Positions 9,414-18,302 of a stretch of 64,000 nt of DNA are shown here, piece after piece; position 1 is the first letter of the stretch, and each line of letters starts with the position of its first letter. Below the pieces are notes generated by a model that saw nothing but the letters and a program-made list of their open reading frames with translations, was not told the origin of the DNA and did no database searches. The position numbers and the translations under genes are program-made. Source of the stretch: Alphaproteobacteria bacterium (GTDB lineage: Bacteria; Pseudomonadota; Alphaproteobacteria; DSM-16000; Inquilinaceae); assembly GCA_028277405.1 (NCBI GenBank), contig JANQGH010000063.1, forward strand, positions 1 to 64,000. The letters run 5' to 3'.

Positions 9414-11171
9414 ATGGAAGATGCCCTGGTCGAGGTCGACACGGTCACCAAGCGTTTCGACGACAAGGGGCCGCCCGCGCTTGACGCCATCTCGGCACAG
9501 ATCGCCGCCGGCCGCATCACGGGCCTGGTCGGCCCCGATGGCGCCGGCAAGACCACGCTGATCCGCCTGATCACGGGCCTGCTCGTGCCCAGCGAGGGGA
9601 CGATCAGCGCGCTTGGCTTCGACACCAAGACCCAGGCTCAATCCATCCACGCCGCCGTAGGCTACATGCCGCAGCGCTTCGGTCTCTACGAAGACCTTAG
9701 CGTCCAGGAAAACCTGACCCTTTACGCCAAGCTGCGCGGTTTGCCGCCGGCGGAGCGCGCCAGCGTCTTCGAGCGCCTGCTGCGCTTCACCGATCTGGCC
9801 CGTTTCACCGATCGCCTGGCTGGCCGGCTGTCCGGTGGCATGAAGCAGAAGCTGGGGCTGGCCTGCGCCCTGATCCAGACGCCGAAGCTGCTGCTGCTCG
9901 ACGAGCCCAGTGTCGGCGTCGATCCGATCTCGCGCCGTGAGCTTTGGCAAATGGTCAAGGAACTGACGGGCGAAGGCATCGGCGTCGTGTGGTCTACCGC
10001 GTACCTGGACGAGGCCGAGCGCTGTGACGCGGTCATCCTGCTGAACGAGGGCAAGCTGCTGTTCCAGGGGCCGCCCGAAGACATGACCAGCCGCATCGCC
10101 GGCCGGGTCGACCGCGTGGTCGATATCGCGGGCAGGCGCCGGCAAGTGCTGACCAAGGCGCTTGCCGTCGACGGCGTGATCGACGGCGTTATCCAGGGCC
10201 GGGCCGTTCGGGTGGTCTATCGCAAGGACGAAACCGCCGCGGCCCGCGACCGGGTCGACGAGATGGTAAAGGCGAACGAGCCGAAGGCCTCCGTCGTACC
10301 GGCCGAGCCTCGGTTCGAAGACGCTTTCATCGATGCGCTGGGGGGTGGTCCCGGTGGCCGGTCGGAACTGGCGGAGAAGACGACCGATATCTCCGGCAAA
10401 GCCAATGGCGAGGCGGTCATCGTCGCCAACGGGCTGACCAAGCGCTTCGGCGATTTCACCGCCGCCCAGGGCGTCACCTTCACCATCCCGCGCGGCGAGA
10501 TCTTCGGCCTCCTGGGCCCCAACGGCGCCGGCAAGTCGACCTCGTTCAAGATGCTCTGCGGCCTGCTGACCCCGACATCGGGCGATGGCACGGTCGCCGG
10601 CTTCGATCTACGCCGCGCGGCCGCCGAGGCGCGCAACAGGCTGGGTTACATGGCCCAGAAATTCTCGCTCTATGGCGATCTCAGCGTCGGCCAGAATCTG
10701 GAGTTCTTCGCCGGCGTTTACGGCCTGCCGCGCAAGCGCAAGCGCGAGCGCATCGAGACCATGATCGACACTTTCGATCTCGCCCGTTTCCTGGGCACCA
10801 ACGCCAAGGATCTGCCGCTCGGTTTCAAGCAGCGGCTGGCGCTGGCCTGCGCCGTGATGCATGAGCCGGAGGCGCTGTTCCTGGACGAACCCACCTCCGG
10901 CGTCGACCCGATCACCCGGCGCGAATTCTGGACCCATATCAACGGCCTGGTCGAACGCGGCGTGGCTGTCCTGGTGACCACCCATTTCATGGACGAGGCG
11001 GAATACTGCGACCGCATCGCCCTGATCTATCGCAGCCGCACCATCGCCACCGGCTCGCCGGATGCGCTGAAGGCCCGGGTCGCCGGCCCCTCCATGCCGG
11101 ACCCGTCCTTGGAGGACGCCTTCATCAAACTGGTCGAAGACTCCGAGATGGATCAGGAGGCGGCGGCGTGA
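9414..11171 (+). CDS. ABC transporter ATP-binding protein with two nucleotide-binding domains (YbhF-like)
   Basis: A 585-residue protein with two fused ATPase domains. Domain 1 has Walker A GPDGAGKTT (40-48), signature LSGGMKQKLGLA and Walker B LLLLDEPSVGVD. Domain 2 has Walker A GPNGAGKSTS, a modified signature LPLGFKQRLALA and Walker B ALFLDEPTSGVD. A double NBD of this length with a degenerate second signature is usual for the YbhF branch of ABC-2 exporters. It starts 3 bases after the adaptor gene, and its TGA overlaps the GTG of the first permease by four bases, so the genes form one operon. Confidence 0.93.
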   Translation: MEDALVEVDTVTKRFDDKGPPALDAISAQIAAGRITGLVGPDGAGKTTLIRLITGLLVPSEGTISALGFDTKTQAQSIHAAVGYMPQRFGLYEDLSVQENLTLYAKLRGLPPAERASVFERLLRFTDLARFTDRLAGRLSGGMKQKLGLACALIQTPKLLLLDEPSVGVDPISRRELWQMVKELTGEGIGVVWSTAYLDEAERCDAVILLNEGKLLFQGPPEDMTSRIAGRVDRVVDIAGRRRQVLTKALAVDGVIDGVIQGRAVRVVYRKDETAAARDRVDEMVKANEPKASVVPAEPRFEDAFIDALGGGPGGRSELAEKTTDISGKANGEAVIVANGLTKRFGDFTAAQGVTFTIPRGEIFGLLGPNGAGKSTSFKMLCGLLTPTSGDGTVAGFDLRRAAAEARNRLGYMAQKFSLYGDLSVGQNLEFFAGVYGLPRKRKRERIETMIDTFDLARFLGTNAKDLPLGFKQRLALACAVMHEPEALFLDEPTSGVDPITRREFWTHINGLVERGVAVLVTTHFMDEAEYCDRIALIYRSRTIATGSPDALKARVAGPSMPDPSLEDAFIKLVEDSEMDQEAAA

Positions 11172-12289
11172 GCATGCCGGGCGCGCGGTTCGGCGCCTTG
11201 CTGGTCAAGGAGAGCATCCAGATCGTGCGCGACCCCAGCTCGATCCTGATTGCGCTCGTGCTGCCGCTGATCCTGCTGTTCCTGTTCGGCTATGGCGTGT
11301 CGCTCGATGCCAATGTGGTGCGCATCGGCCTGGTGGTCGAACAGGCCGAAGGGCCGGCGGAGGATCTGGCGGCCGCCTTTCAGGCCTCCCGCTATTTCGA
11401 GGTCGAGGTCGCCAGCGACATCCGAGCGCTGGAGGACGATCTGGTCGCCGGCAACATCCGTGGTATCGTCGTCATCCCGGCAACCTTCGACCGCGATTTC
11501 GGGTCGGCCGACGGACAGGCCGCCTTTCAGGTCATCGCCGATGGCTCGGAACCCAACACGGCCAATTTCGTCCAGAACTACGCCTCGGGCGTTTGGAACA
11601 CCTGGCTGGCCCAGCAAACCGCGAACGGCGAAGGCCAGGCGCCGGTGATCGCGCTGGCGCCGCGCTTCTGGTTCAACCCGGAACTGGCCAGCCGCTACTT
11701 CCTGGTGCCTGGCTCCATGGCCATCGTCATGACCCTGATCGGCACCTTGCTGACCGCACTGGTCGTGGCTAGGGAGTGGGAGCGGGGCACAATGGAGGCC
11801 ATGATGGCCACCCCGGTCGGCATTCTGGAACTGCTGCTGGGCAAGCTGATCCCGTACTTCGTGCTCGCGCTGGGCTCGATGGCCCTCTGCACGGTTCTTG
11901 CCGTGACCCTGTTCGGCGTGCCGATGCGCGGCTCGGTCCCGGCCCTGCTGGCGATCTCGATGGCGTTTCTGTTGCCGGCGCTGGGGCAGGGGTTGTTGAT
12001 CTCCGCGGCGACCAAGAACCAGTTCGTGGCCTCACAGGCGGCCCTGTTGAGCGGCTTTCTGCCGGCCTTCCTGCTGTCCGGCTTCATTTTCGAGATCGAC
12101 AGCATGCCGACGGTGATCCAATGGATCACGGTGATCGTGCCGGCGCGCTATCTGATTGCCAGCTTGCAAACCGTGTTTCTGGCCGGCGACATCTGGGCGC
12201 TGTTCCTGCCCAACATCGGCGCCATGCTGCTGATCGGCCTCGTGTTCTTTGTTCTGGCCGCGCGCAGCACCAAGAAGCGGCTGGATTGA
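11168..12289 (+). CDS. ABC-2 type permease, first subunit (YbhS-like)
   Basis: A 373-residue inner-membrane permease of the ABC-2 family. It has one N-terminal membrane helix (IALVLPLILLFLFGYGVSL), a large periplasmic domain (about 45-175), then five to six membrane helices including the VAREWERGTMEAMMATPVGILELLLGKLIPYF signature region. The GTG start at 11168 overlaps the ATPase stop (GTGA). With the second permease it would form the transmembrane pore of the exporter, whose likely substrates are drugs or other amphipathic compounds; the substrate cannot be read from sequence. Confidence 0.9.
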   Translation: MSMPGARFGALLVKESIQIVRDPSSILIALVLPLILLFLFGYGVSLDANVVRIGLVVEQAEGPAEDLAAAFQASRYFEVEVASDIRALEDDLVAGNIRGIVVIPATFDRDFGSADGQAAFQVIADGSEPNTANFVQNYASGVWNTWLAQQTANGEGQAPVIALAPRFWFNPELASRYFLVPGSMAIVMTLIGTLLTALVVAREWERGTMEAMMATPVGILELLLGKLIPYFVLALGSMALCTVLAVTLFGVPMRGSVPALLAISMAFLLPALGQGLLISAATKNQFVASQAALLSGFLPAFLLSGFIFEIDSMPTVIQWITVIVPARYLIASLQTVFLAGDIWALFLPNIGAMLLIGLVFFVLAARSTKKRLD

Positions 12290-12290
12290 G

Positions 12291-13400
12291 ATGGCTGGCC
12301 GGCTGCGCGCGCTGATCCGCAAAGAGTTGCTGGCCGCACTGCGCGACCCGCGCAGCCGCATGATGCTGATCATGCCGCCGCTGCTGCAGCTGTTGGTGTT
12401 CAGCTACGCCGCGACCCTGGAGGTGACCAACGTCTCGATCGGCGTCTTGAACCGGGATGCCGGCCGCTGGGGTGTTGAGTTCGTCGAACGGCTCGAGGGC
12501 TCGCCGACCTTCACCGAGATCGTTGCCCTGCAAGGCATCCCGCAGATCCAGACGGCGATCGATCTGCGCCAGGTTATCGCGGTCTTGCAGATCGGCCCGG
12601 ATTTCTCGCGCAACATAGAGGCCGGCCAGACGGCGACCGCCCAGGTCATCCTCGACGGCAGGCGTTCCAACGCCGCCCAGATCGTGCAGGGCTATCTGAC
12701 CGTGATCGCCGAGCAGATCGGCGCCACGGTGGATGCCGAGCACGGCGTTCAGCCGCTCGCGGTCGGACCGATTGACCGCAACTGGTTCAATCCCAATTTG
12801 GAATACACCTGGTTCACCGTGCCCAGCCTGATCGGCATGATCACGCTGTTGGCGTCGCTGACGATCACGGGCCTGTCCGTGGCGCGCGAACGGGAACTGG
12901 GCACGTTCGACCAGTTGATGGTGTCGCCCTTGCGCGTGCATGAGATCCTGATCGGCAAGACCATCCCGCCTCTGCTGGTCGGCCTGTTCCAGGCCACGAT
13001 CTTCGTGCTGGCCGCCGTCTTCATCTTCGCCATTCCGCTGCGCGGCTCATTGCTGCTGCTCTATGGCAGCTTGCTGGTCTATCAGGCCGCCGTCATCGGC
13101 GTGGGGCTGTTCGTGTCCGCGCTGTCGCAAACCCAGCAGCAGGCCTTTCTCGGCTCATTCCTGTTCGCCGTACCGGCCATTCTGTTGTCGGGCTTCGCGT
13201 CGCCGGTTGAAAACATGCCGAACTGGCTGCAGATCGTGTCGCTGGCCGATCCGCTGCGCTACTTCCTGGTCATCGTGAAGGGCATCTTCCTGAAGGCCAT
13301 GTCGGTGGAGCAGGTTTGGCAGAACACCTGGCCGCTAGCCGTGATCGCGGTCGTTACGCTGGGCAGCGCCGCCCTTCTGTTCACCAAGCGATTGGAGTAG
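12291..13400 (+). CDS. ABC-2 type permease, second subunit (YbhR-like)
   Basis: A 369-residue permease with the same layout as its neighbour: an N-terminal helix, a periplasmic domain, and a C-terminal block of helices with the ABC-2 motif VARERELGTFDQLMVSPLRVHEILIGKTIP. The start ATG 12291 is two bases after the preceding stop; the frame is open further upstream but would overlap the first permease. It pairs with the first permease as a heterodimer. The frame ends with the typical TKRLE tail three bases before the next gene. Confidence 0.9.
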   Translation: MAGRLRALIRKELLAALRDPRSRMMLIMPPLLQLLVFSYAATLEVTNVSIGVLNRDAGRWGVEFVERLEGSPTFTEIVALQGIPQIQTAIDLRQVIAVLQIGPDFSRNIEAGQTATAQVILDGRRSNAAQIVQGYLTVIAEQIGATVDAEHGVQPLAVGPIDRNWFNPNLEYTWFTVPSLIGMITLLASLTITGLSVARERELGTFDQLMVSPLRVHEILIGKTIPPLLVGLFQATIFVLAAVFIFAIPLRGSLLLLYGSLLVYQAAVIGVGLFVSALSQTQQQAFLGSFLFAVPAILLSGFASPVENMPNWLQIVSLADPLRYFLVIVKGIFLKAMSVEQVWQNTWPLAVIAVVTLGSAALLFTKRLE

Positions 13401-13403
13401 CCC

Positions 13404-14291
13404 GTGGCCACGCCACCCATGTTCAGCGCCGTTACAGACGACGGAAGTCAGGTGACCGGCGAAAACGCCACTGCGATCGTGCCCTGGTGGAGCGTGACCA
13501 AGACCGTTCTCGCCGCCACGGCGCTGCGTCTGGTCGACGAGGGTGGCCTCACGCTCGACGAGCCGATCGCGGACAAGCCCTACAGTCTGCGCCAATTGCT
13601 GTCGCACCGGGCCGGCCTGCGCTGTTACAGCGCCTTGCCGGCCTACCATCATGCCGTCGGCTCCGGTGACACGCCTTGGCCGATCGAGGACATGCTGGCC
13701 CGGGTCGATGCCGACAGCCTCGCCTTTGAGCCGGGGACAGGCTGGGCCTACTCCAACGTCGGCTACATGCTGATCTCACGCCTGATCGAAGACGCGACCG
13801 GCGATCCCATCGAGGAGGCCGTGTACCGGCTGGTGCTGGCCCCGTTGGACATGCGCCTTGTCGAGTTCGCGGTCGAACCGACCGATCTAGAGCAAACCGC
13901 CTGGGGCAATCCCAAGGAATACCATCCGGGCTGGGTCTATCATGGCCTGCTGATCGGCGAGGTCGGAGAGGCGGCCCTGTTTGTCCACCGCTTGCTGACC
14001 GGCGAACTGCTGCCACCGCATCTGCGCTACGCCCTGGTCGACGCCCACCCGGTCGGCGGGCCGCTTGAAGACCGGCCTTGGCGCCAGACCGGCTACGGCC
14101 TCGGCCTGATGATCGGCGACATGACGGTCGCCGGCCTCGCCATGGGCCATTCAGCGGGCGGGCCCGGCAGCGTTGGCGCGGTCTATCATTTCCCCGACTT
14201 GCCCACGCCGCGCACTGTCGCGGTCTTCGCCCAGGCTGGCGACGAAGGCCTCTGCGAATGGGAGGCGGCGCGGCTTTCACAGGCCGGATAG
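13404..14291 (+). CDS. Beta-lactamase-related serine hydrolase, no signal peptide
   Basis: A 295-residue protein of the class C beta-lactamase/esterase fold. The SxxK motif is S30-V-T-K33 (WWSVTKT), the YxN motif is Y116-S-N118 (WAYSNVGYML), and a GHSAGGPGS segment near residue 250 could act as the third motif. No export signal precedes the catalytic domain, so it should be cytoplasmic and is more likely an esterase or peptidase than an antibiotic resistance enzyme. It starts at GTG 13404, three bases after the second permease, so it belongs to the efflux operon. It may modify the exported compound. Confidence 0.8.
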   Translation: MATPPMFSAVTDDGSQVTGENATAIVPWWSVTKTVLAATALRLVDEGGLTLDEPIADKPYSLRQLLSHRAGLRCYSALPAYHHAVGSGDTPWPIEDMLARVDADSLAFEPGTGWAYSNVGYMLISRLIEDATGDPIEEAVYRLVLAPLDMRLVEFAVEPTDLEQTAWGNPKEYHPGWVYHGLLIGEVGEAALFVHRLLTGELLPPHLRYALVDAHPVGGPLEDRPWRQTGYGLGLMIGDMTVAGLAMGHSAGGPGSVGAVYHFPDLPTPRTVAVFAQAGDEGLCEWEAARLSQAG

Positions 14292-14442
14292 CCCGCCACC
14301 GCCGGTTCATGCGGCACGACCATGGCTGCTGTCGAAAACCATTCATTTGAAGCGGCGGGCGGAAATCCGTAGTCTCCGCCGCCGTCGGGACGAGCCCGGC
14401 ATTTGATTTCTCAAGCAGCCGGAAGCTATTGAGCGCTTTCTC

Positions 14443-15135
14443 GTGACCCAGATTTCCGTTTCCGAAGCGGCCAGAGCGCCGAACGAGCCGCTGGTGCTCG
14501 CCGTCCCAAAGGGCCGCATCCTGAAGGAGTTGCGCCCGCTGATGGCGCGTGCCGGGCTGGAGCCGGAGCCGGCCTTCGACGATGAGCGGCACCGGGGCCT
14601 TCGGTTCCGTACCAATATCCCGATGGTTGAGATCATCCGCGTGCGGTCGTTCGACGTCGCTACCTTCGTCGCCTTCGGTGCTGCGCATCTGGGCGTCGCC
14701 GGCAACGACGTGCTGATGGAGTTCGACTTTCCCGAGATCTACGCTCCGCTGGACCTGAAGATCGGCGCCTGCCGGCTCTCCGTGGCCGAACCGGTCGAAC
14801 TGTCGGAGACCGACGACCCGTCGCGCTGGAGCCATGTCCGGGTCGCCACCAAATATCCCGAAGTGACCAGACGGCACTTCGCCGCGCGCGGGGTGCAGGC
14901 CGAATGCATCAAGCTGAACGGCGCCATGGAGCTGGCGCCCAGCCTGGGCCTGTGCCGCCGGATCGTGGACCTGGTGTCGACGGGTTCGACCTTGGCGGCG
15001 AACGGGTTGAAGGAGATTGAGCTGATCGCTGACGTGACCTCGCGTTTGATCGTCAATCGTGCTGCGCTGAAGACCAGGCCGGCGGATCTCGGCGGCTGGG
15101 TGGAGCGTTTTCGGGAGGCGGTCGATGCCGCATAG
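14443..15135 (+). CDS. hisG: ATP phosphoribosyltransferase, short form catalytic subunit
   Basis: A 230-residue short-form HisG, which catalyses the first step of histidine synthesis (ATP plus PRPP). Visible features are [37 protein letters not shown] and the PRPP loop [14 protein letters not shown]. It lacks the regulatory C-terminal domain of the long form, so it should need HisZ, which is not encoded in the window. The start is GTG 14443. The last 11 bases overlap hisD. The 151 bp upstream probably hold the promoter; no attenuator was recognised. Confidence 0.95.
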   Translation: MTQISVSEAARAPNEPLVLAVPKGRILKELRPLMARAGLEPEPAFDDERHRGLRFRTNIPMVEIIRVRSFDVATFVAFGAAHLGVAGNDVLMEFDFPEIYAPLDLKIGACRLSVAEPVELSETDDPSRWSHVRVATKYPEVTRRHFAARGVQAECIKLNGAMELAPSLGLCRRIVDLVSTGSTLAANGLKEIELIADVTSRLIVNRAALKTRPADLGGWVERFREAVDAA

Positions 15136-16426
15136 GCTGAACACGGCGGACGCCGATTTCCAAACCGCCTTTGCGGCCTTTCTGGGCGCCAAGCGCGACC
15201 AGGAAGTCGATGTCAGCGCGGTCGTCTCGGACATCATCCGAGATGTTCGCAAACGCGGTGACGCGGCGGTCATCGAACTGACGGAACGGTTCGACCGCCT
15301 GTCCCTGACCCCGGCTGGTCTGCGGCTGTCACGGGCCGAGATCGCCGACGCCGTCAGTCAGGCCGATCCACAGGATCTGGAGGCCTTGCGCTTCGCGGCC
15401 GGCCGGATCGACGCGTTCCATCGGACCCAAGATCTGCCGTCGACCAGCTATACCGATGAAACCGGCGTGCGCCTGGGGGCACGTTTCACGCCGGTTGACG
15501 CCGTCGGCCTTTACGTGCCCGGCGGGCAGGCGGCCTATCCCAGCTCGGTTCTGATGAACGCCATGCCGGCCAAGGTCGCCGGTGTTGGGCGCATCGTCAT
15601 GGTGGTGCCGACACCCGATGGTGTGTTGAACCCACTAGTCATGGCGGCGGCCGACATTGCCGGCATCGATGAGATCTATCGCATCGGCGGAGCGCAGGCG
15701 GTGGCGGCGCTGGCTTACGGGACGGATACCGTCGCCCCGGTCGACAAGATCGTCGGTCCCGGCAACGTCTATGTCGCCGAGGCCAAGCGCCAGGTCTTCG
15801 GCCAGGTCGGCATCGACATGATTGCCGGGCCGTCGGAGATCCTGGTCGTCGCCGATCGCGAGAACGATCCGGCCTGGATCGCCGCCGACCTGCTGTCGCA
15901 GGCCGAGCACGACGCCGATGCCCAGGCCATTCTGATCACCGACGATGGGGACTTCGCCGCGGCCGTCGAAGCCGCCATCGACGGCCATCTCAAGACCCTG
16001 CCAAGGGCCGAGATCGCAGGCGCAAGCTGGCGGGATCACGGCGCGGTCATCCAGGTCGACGCCATCGACGACGCGCCCGCGCTGGTCGATCGCATCGCGC
16101 CGGAGCATCTGGAACTGGCAATCGCGGATCCGGACGGCTTCGCCGAACAGGTGCGTCATGCGGGTGCGATCTTCCTGGGGCGCTACACGCCAGAGGCGGT
16201 GGGCGACTATGTCGCCGGGCCCAACCATGTGCTGCCGACCTCGCGCAGCGCACGGTTCTCGTCGGGCCTGAACGTCCTGGACTTCGTGAAGCGCACGACG
16301 TTGGTCGGCTGCAACGCCGATGCCTTGCGGGCGATCGGACCGGCGGCGGTCACCCTGGCCCGGGCCGAGGGCCTGCAGGCGCATGGGCTTTCGATCGCCA
16401 TCCGGCTGAACCTGCCGCGCGGGTAA
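15125..16426 (+). CDS. hisD: Histidinol dehydrogenase
   Basis: A 433-residue enzyme that oxidises L-histidinol to L-histidine with NAD and zinc, the last two steps of the pathway. Recognised by [64 protein letters not shown] (metal and catalytic residues) and [17 protein letters not shown]. Its ATG lies inside the end of hisG, consistent with translational coupling. UPF0262 follows after 5 bases. Confidence 0.97.
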   Translation: MPHRLNTADADFQTAFAAFLGAKRDQEVDVSAVVSDIIRDVRKRGDAAVIELTERFDRLSLTPAGLRLSRAEIADAVSQADPQDLEALRFAAGRIDAFHRTQDLPSTSYTDETGVRLGARFTPVDAVGLYVPGGQAAYPSSVLMNAMPAKVAGVGRIVMVVPTPDGVLNPLVMAAADIAGIDEIYRIGGAQAVAALAYGTDTVAPVDKIVGPGNVYVAEAKRQVFGQVGIDMIAGPSEILVVADRENDPAWIAADLLSQAEHDADAQAILITDDGDFAAAVEAAIDGHLKTLPRAEIAGASWRDHGAVIQVDAIDDAPALVDRIAPEHLELAIADPDGFAEQVRHAGAIFLGRYTPEAVGDYVAGPNHVLPTSRSARFSSGLNVLDFVKRTTLVGCNADALRAIGPAAVTLARAEGLQAHGLSIAIRLNLPRG

Positions 16427-16431
16427 CGCCC

Positions 16432-16914
16432 TTGGCCAAGCCGACCAAGACGCCCAGCATCATCGCCGTCGAACTGGACGAGCGCACGGTCGCCAGGCGC
16501 AACGCGGAGGTCGAGCAGGAGCGGGCGGTCGCGATCTACGACCTCTTGGAGGATAATCTCTTCCGCCCGAACGAGAATCCGGACGGGCCCTTCCGCCTGC
16601 GCCTGGGCATGGAAGACAACCGGCTGGTCTTTGACGTTCGCGACGACGCCGACCAGCACATCACCCGCGTGCCTCTTGCGATTCTGCCGTTCCGCAAGAT
16701 CGTGAAGGAATACTTCATGGTCTGCGAGGCCTACTACGAGGCCATCCGCAACGCGCCGCCATCCAAGATCGAGGCGGTCGACATGGGAAGGCGCGGCCTG
16801 CATGACGAAGGCTCCGTCATGCTGCGCGAGCGCTTGGCCGCCCATATCGAGATCGACCACAACACCGCGCGCCGGCTGTTCACCCTGCTCTGTGTTCTCC
16901 AGATCAGGCAATAA
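16432..16914 (+). CDS. UPF0262 family protein
   Basis: A 160-residue protein of the UPF0262 family, which follows hisD in most alphaproteobacteria. Conserved parts include IIAVELDERTVARRNAEVEQERAVAIYDLLEDN, FRLRLGMEDNRLVFDVRD and DHNTARRLFTLLCVLQIRQ. It has no known biochemical role. TTG 16432 is used as the start because the family normally begins just before IIAVELDE. The next gene starts five bases after the stop. Confidence 0.9.
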   Translation: MAKPTKTPSIIAVELDERTVARRNAEVEQERAVAIYDLLEDNLFRPNENPDGPFRLRLGMEDNRLVFDVRDDADQHITRVPLAILPFRKIVKEYFMVCEAYYEAIRNAPPSKIEAVDMGRRGLHDEGSVMLRERLAAHIEIDHNTARRLFTLLCVLQIRQ

Positions 16915-16919
16915 ACGCC

Positions 16920-17363
16920 GTGGCCGATCTCCCGACAAGCGTCCTTTTCGTCTGCAACTACAACGCCATCCGCTCGCCGATGGCGGAGGCCATGCTGAAG
17001 CATCTGCACGGCCACCACATCTTCGTCGACAGCGCAGGCGTGCGGCTGGGCGAGCTGGACCCGTTCGCCGTTGTGGTGATGGAGGAACTCGGCATCGATC
17101 TGTCGCGCCACAGGCCGAAGCTGTTCGTCGAGATGGAGGACGAAAGCTTCGATCTCGTGATCTCGCTGTCGCCTCAGGCACACCATCTGGCGCTGGAACG
17201 CACGCGGACGACGGCCTGCGATGTCGAGTTCTGGCAGACCTTCGACCCGACTTTGATCGAGGGCAACCGCGAGACCCGACTGGATGCCTTTCGCCAGACC
17301 CGCGACTTTCTCCTCGATCGGATCAAGCAGCAATTCCCGGCCAAGCAATCGGTCAATGTCTGA
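16920..17363 (+). CDS. Low-molecular-weight tyrosine phosphatase / arsenate reductase-like protein
   Basis: A 147-residue protein with the P-loop C12-NYNAI-R18-S (CX5RS), the catalytic signature of LMW protein tyrosine phosphatases and thioredoxin-linked arsenate reductases. The strand before it reads SVLFVCNYNAIRSPMAEA. The usual late aspartate general acid is replaced by the region FWQTFDPT. It is the standard neighbour of UPF0262 and infA in this operon. The start is GTG 16920. Whether it acts on arsenate or on phosphotyrosine cannot be decided from the sequence. Confidence 0.85.
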   Translation: MADLPTSVLFVCNYNAIRSPMAEAMLKHLHGHHIFVDSAGVRLGELDPFAVVVMEELGIDLSRHRPKLFVEMEDESFDLVISLSPQAHHLALERTRTTACDVEFWQTFDPTLIEGNRETRLDAFRQTRDFLLDRIKQQFPAKQSVNV

Positions 17364-17469
17364 CCACGGAATTGCGGCAGGAATTGCAGTTGGCCTGCAG
17401 AAAACCGCTTGACCGGAAGGGTTATGTCGCTCACCTATCGGGGCGCCCAGCAACCAGAGAAGCGAAAGC

Positions 17470-17688
17470 ATGGCCAAAGAGGATCTGATTGAGTTTTCCG
17501 GCACGGTGATGGAGCTGCTGCCCAATGCAATGTTCCGCGTGAAGCTGGACAATGACCACGAGGTGCTTGCCCATACCTCGGGCAAGATGCGCAAGAACCG
17601 CATTCGCGTGCTCGCCGGCGACCGCGTGAACGTCGAAATGACGCCCTACGACCTGACCAAGGGGCGTATCACGTTCCGATTCAAATAG
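17470..17688 (+). CDS. infA: Translation initiation factor IF-1
   Basis: A 72-residue S1/OB-fold protein, exactly the normal IF-1 length. It begins [40 protein letters not shown] (split family signature) and ends [15 protein letters not shown]-1 binds the ribosomal A site during initiation. The 106-bp gap upstream is the largest within the hisG–yacG block and could hold an internal promoter. Confidence 0.98.
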   Translation: MAKEDLIEFSGTVMELLPNAMFRVKLDNDHEVLAHTSGKMRKNRIRVLAGDRVNVEMTPYDLTKGRITFRFK

Positions 17689-17696
17689 GACGGCGG

Positions 17697-18302
17697 GTGG
17701 ACCAACCCTCCGACCGGGCGGCCAGCGGGCCGCCTTTGATTTTGGCGTCGGCCTCTCCGCGCCGGCGCGATCTCTTGGCCCAGATCGGCATCACGCCCGC
17801 CGCGATCGACCCGGCCGATATCGACGAGACACCGCTAGAGGCCGAGTTGCCGCGCGATCATGCGGCACGTGTGTCGCTTGAAAAGGCGCGCGCCGTTGCA
17901 GGCCGTCATGCGGCTCAAACCGTGCTGGCCGCCGATACGGTCGTTGCCTGCGGCCGCCGCATCCTGCCGAAGGCCGAAACGGAAACTCAGGCGCAAGCCT
18001 GTCTGGCGCTGCTCTCCGGTCGTCGCCATCAGGTCTGGGGCGGGGTCTGCGTCATCGACGGCGCCGGGCAGGAACGAACCCGGCTGGTTAAGACGACGGT
18101 TGCGTTCAAGGTTCTGACCGACGACGAAGTCTGCCGCTACCTCGCCAGCGGCGAGTGGCAGGGCAAGGCCGGTGGCTATGCCGTGCAGGGCCGCGCCGCC
18201 CGCTTCGTGCGCTTTCTGCAAGGGTCGTACTCCAACGTTGTCGGCCTGCCGATCTACGAGACAGCGGGCCTGTTGGAAGCGGCGGGCTTCCATTGGCGCT
18301 AG
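17697..18302 (+). CDS. maf: Maf-type nucleoside triphosphate pyrophosphatase
   Basis: A 201-residue Maf/Ham1-fold protein. The N-terminal LILASASPRRRDLLAQIGI, LEKARAV, LAADTVVACGRRILPKA and the C-terminal GKAGGYAVQGRAARFV...GSYSNVVGLPIYET are the family motifs. Maf proteins hydrolyse non-canonical or pyrimidine nucleoside triphosphates. It starts at GTG 17697, eight bases after infA, and its stop overlaps the likely TTG start of the RNase G-like gene. Confidence 0.93.
   Translation: MDQPSDRAASGPPLILASASPRRRDLLAQIGITPAAIDPADIDETPLEAELPRDHAARVSLEKARAVAGRHAAQTVLAADTVVACGRRILPKAETETQAQACLALLSGRRHQVWGGVCVIDGAGQERTRLVKTTVAFKVLTDDEVCRYLASGEWQGKAGGYAVQGRAARFVRFLQGSYSNVVGLPIYETAGLLEAAGFHWR

Noticed and set aside
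8355..10145. 596-residue open frame on the minus strand
   Set aside because: It is antisense to the adaptor and ATPase genes of the efflux operon, both with complete motifs.
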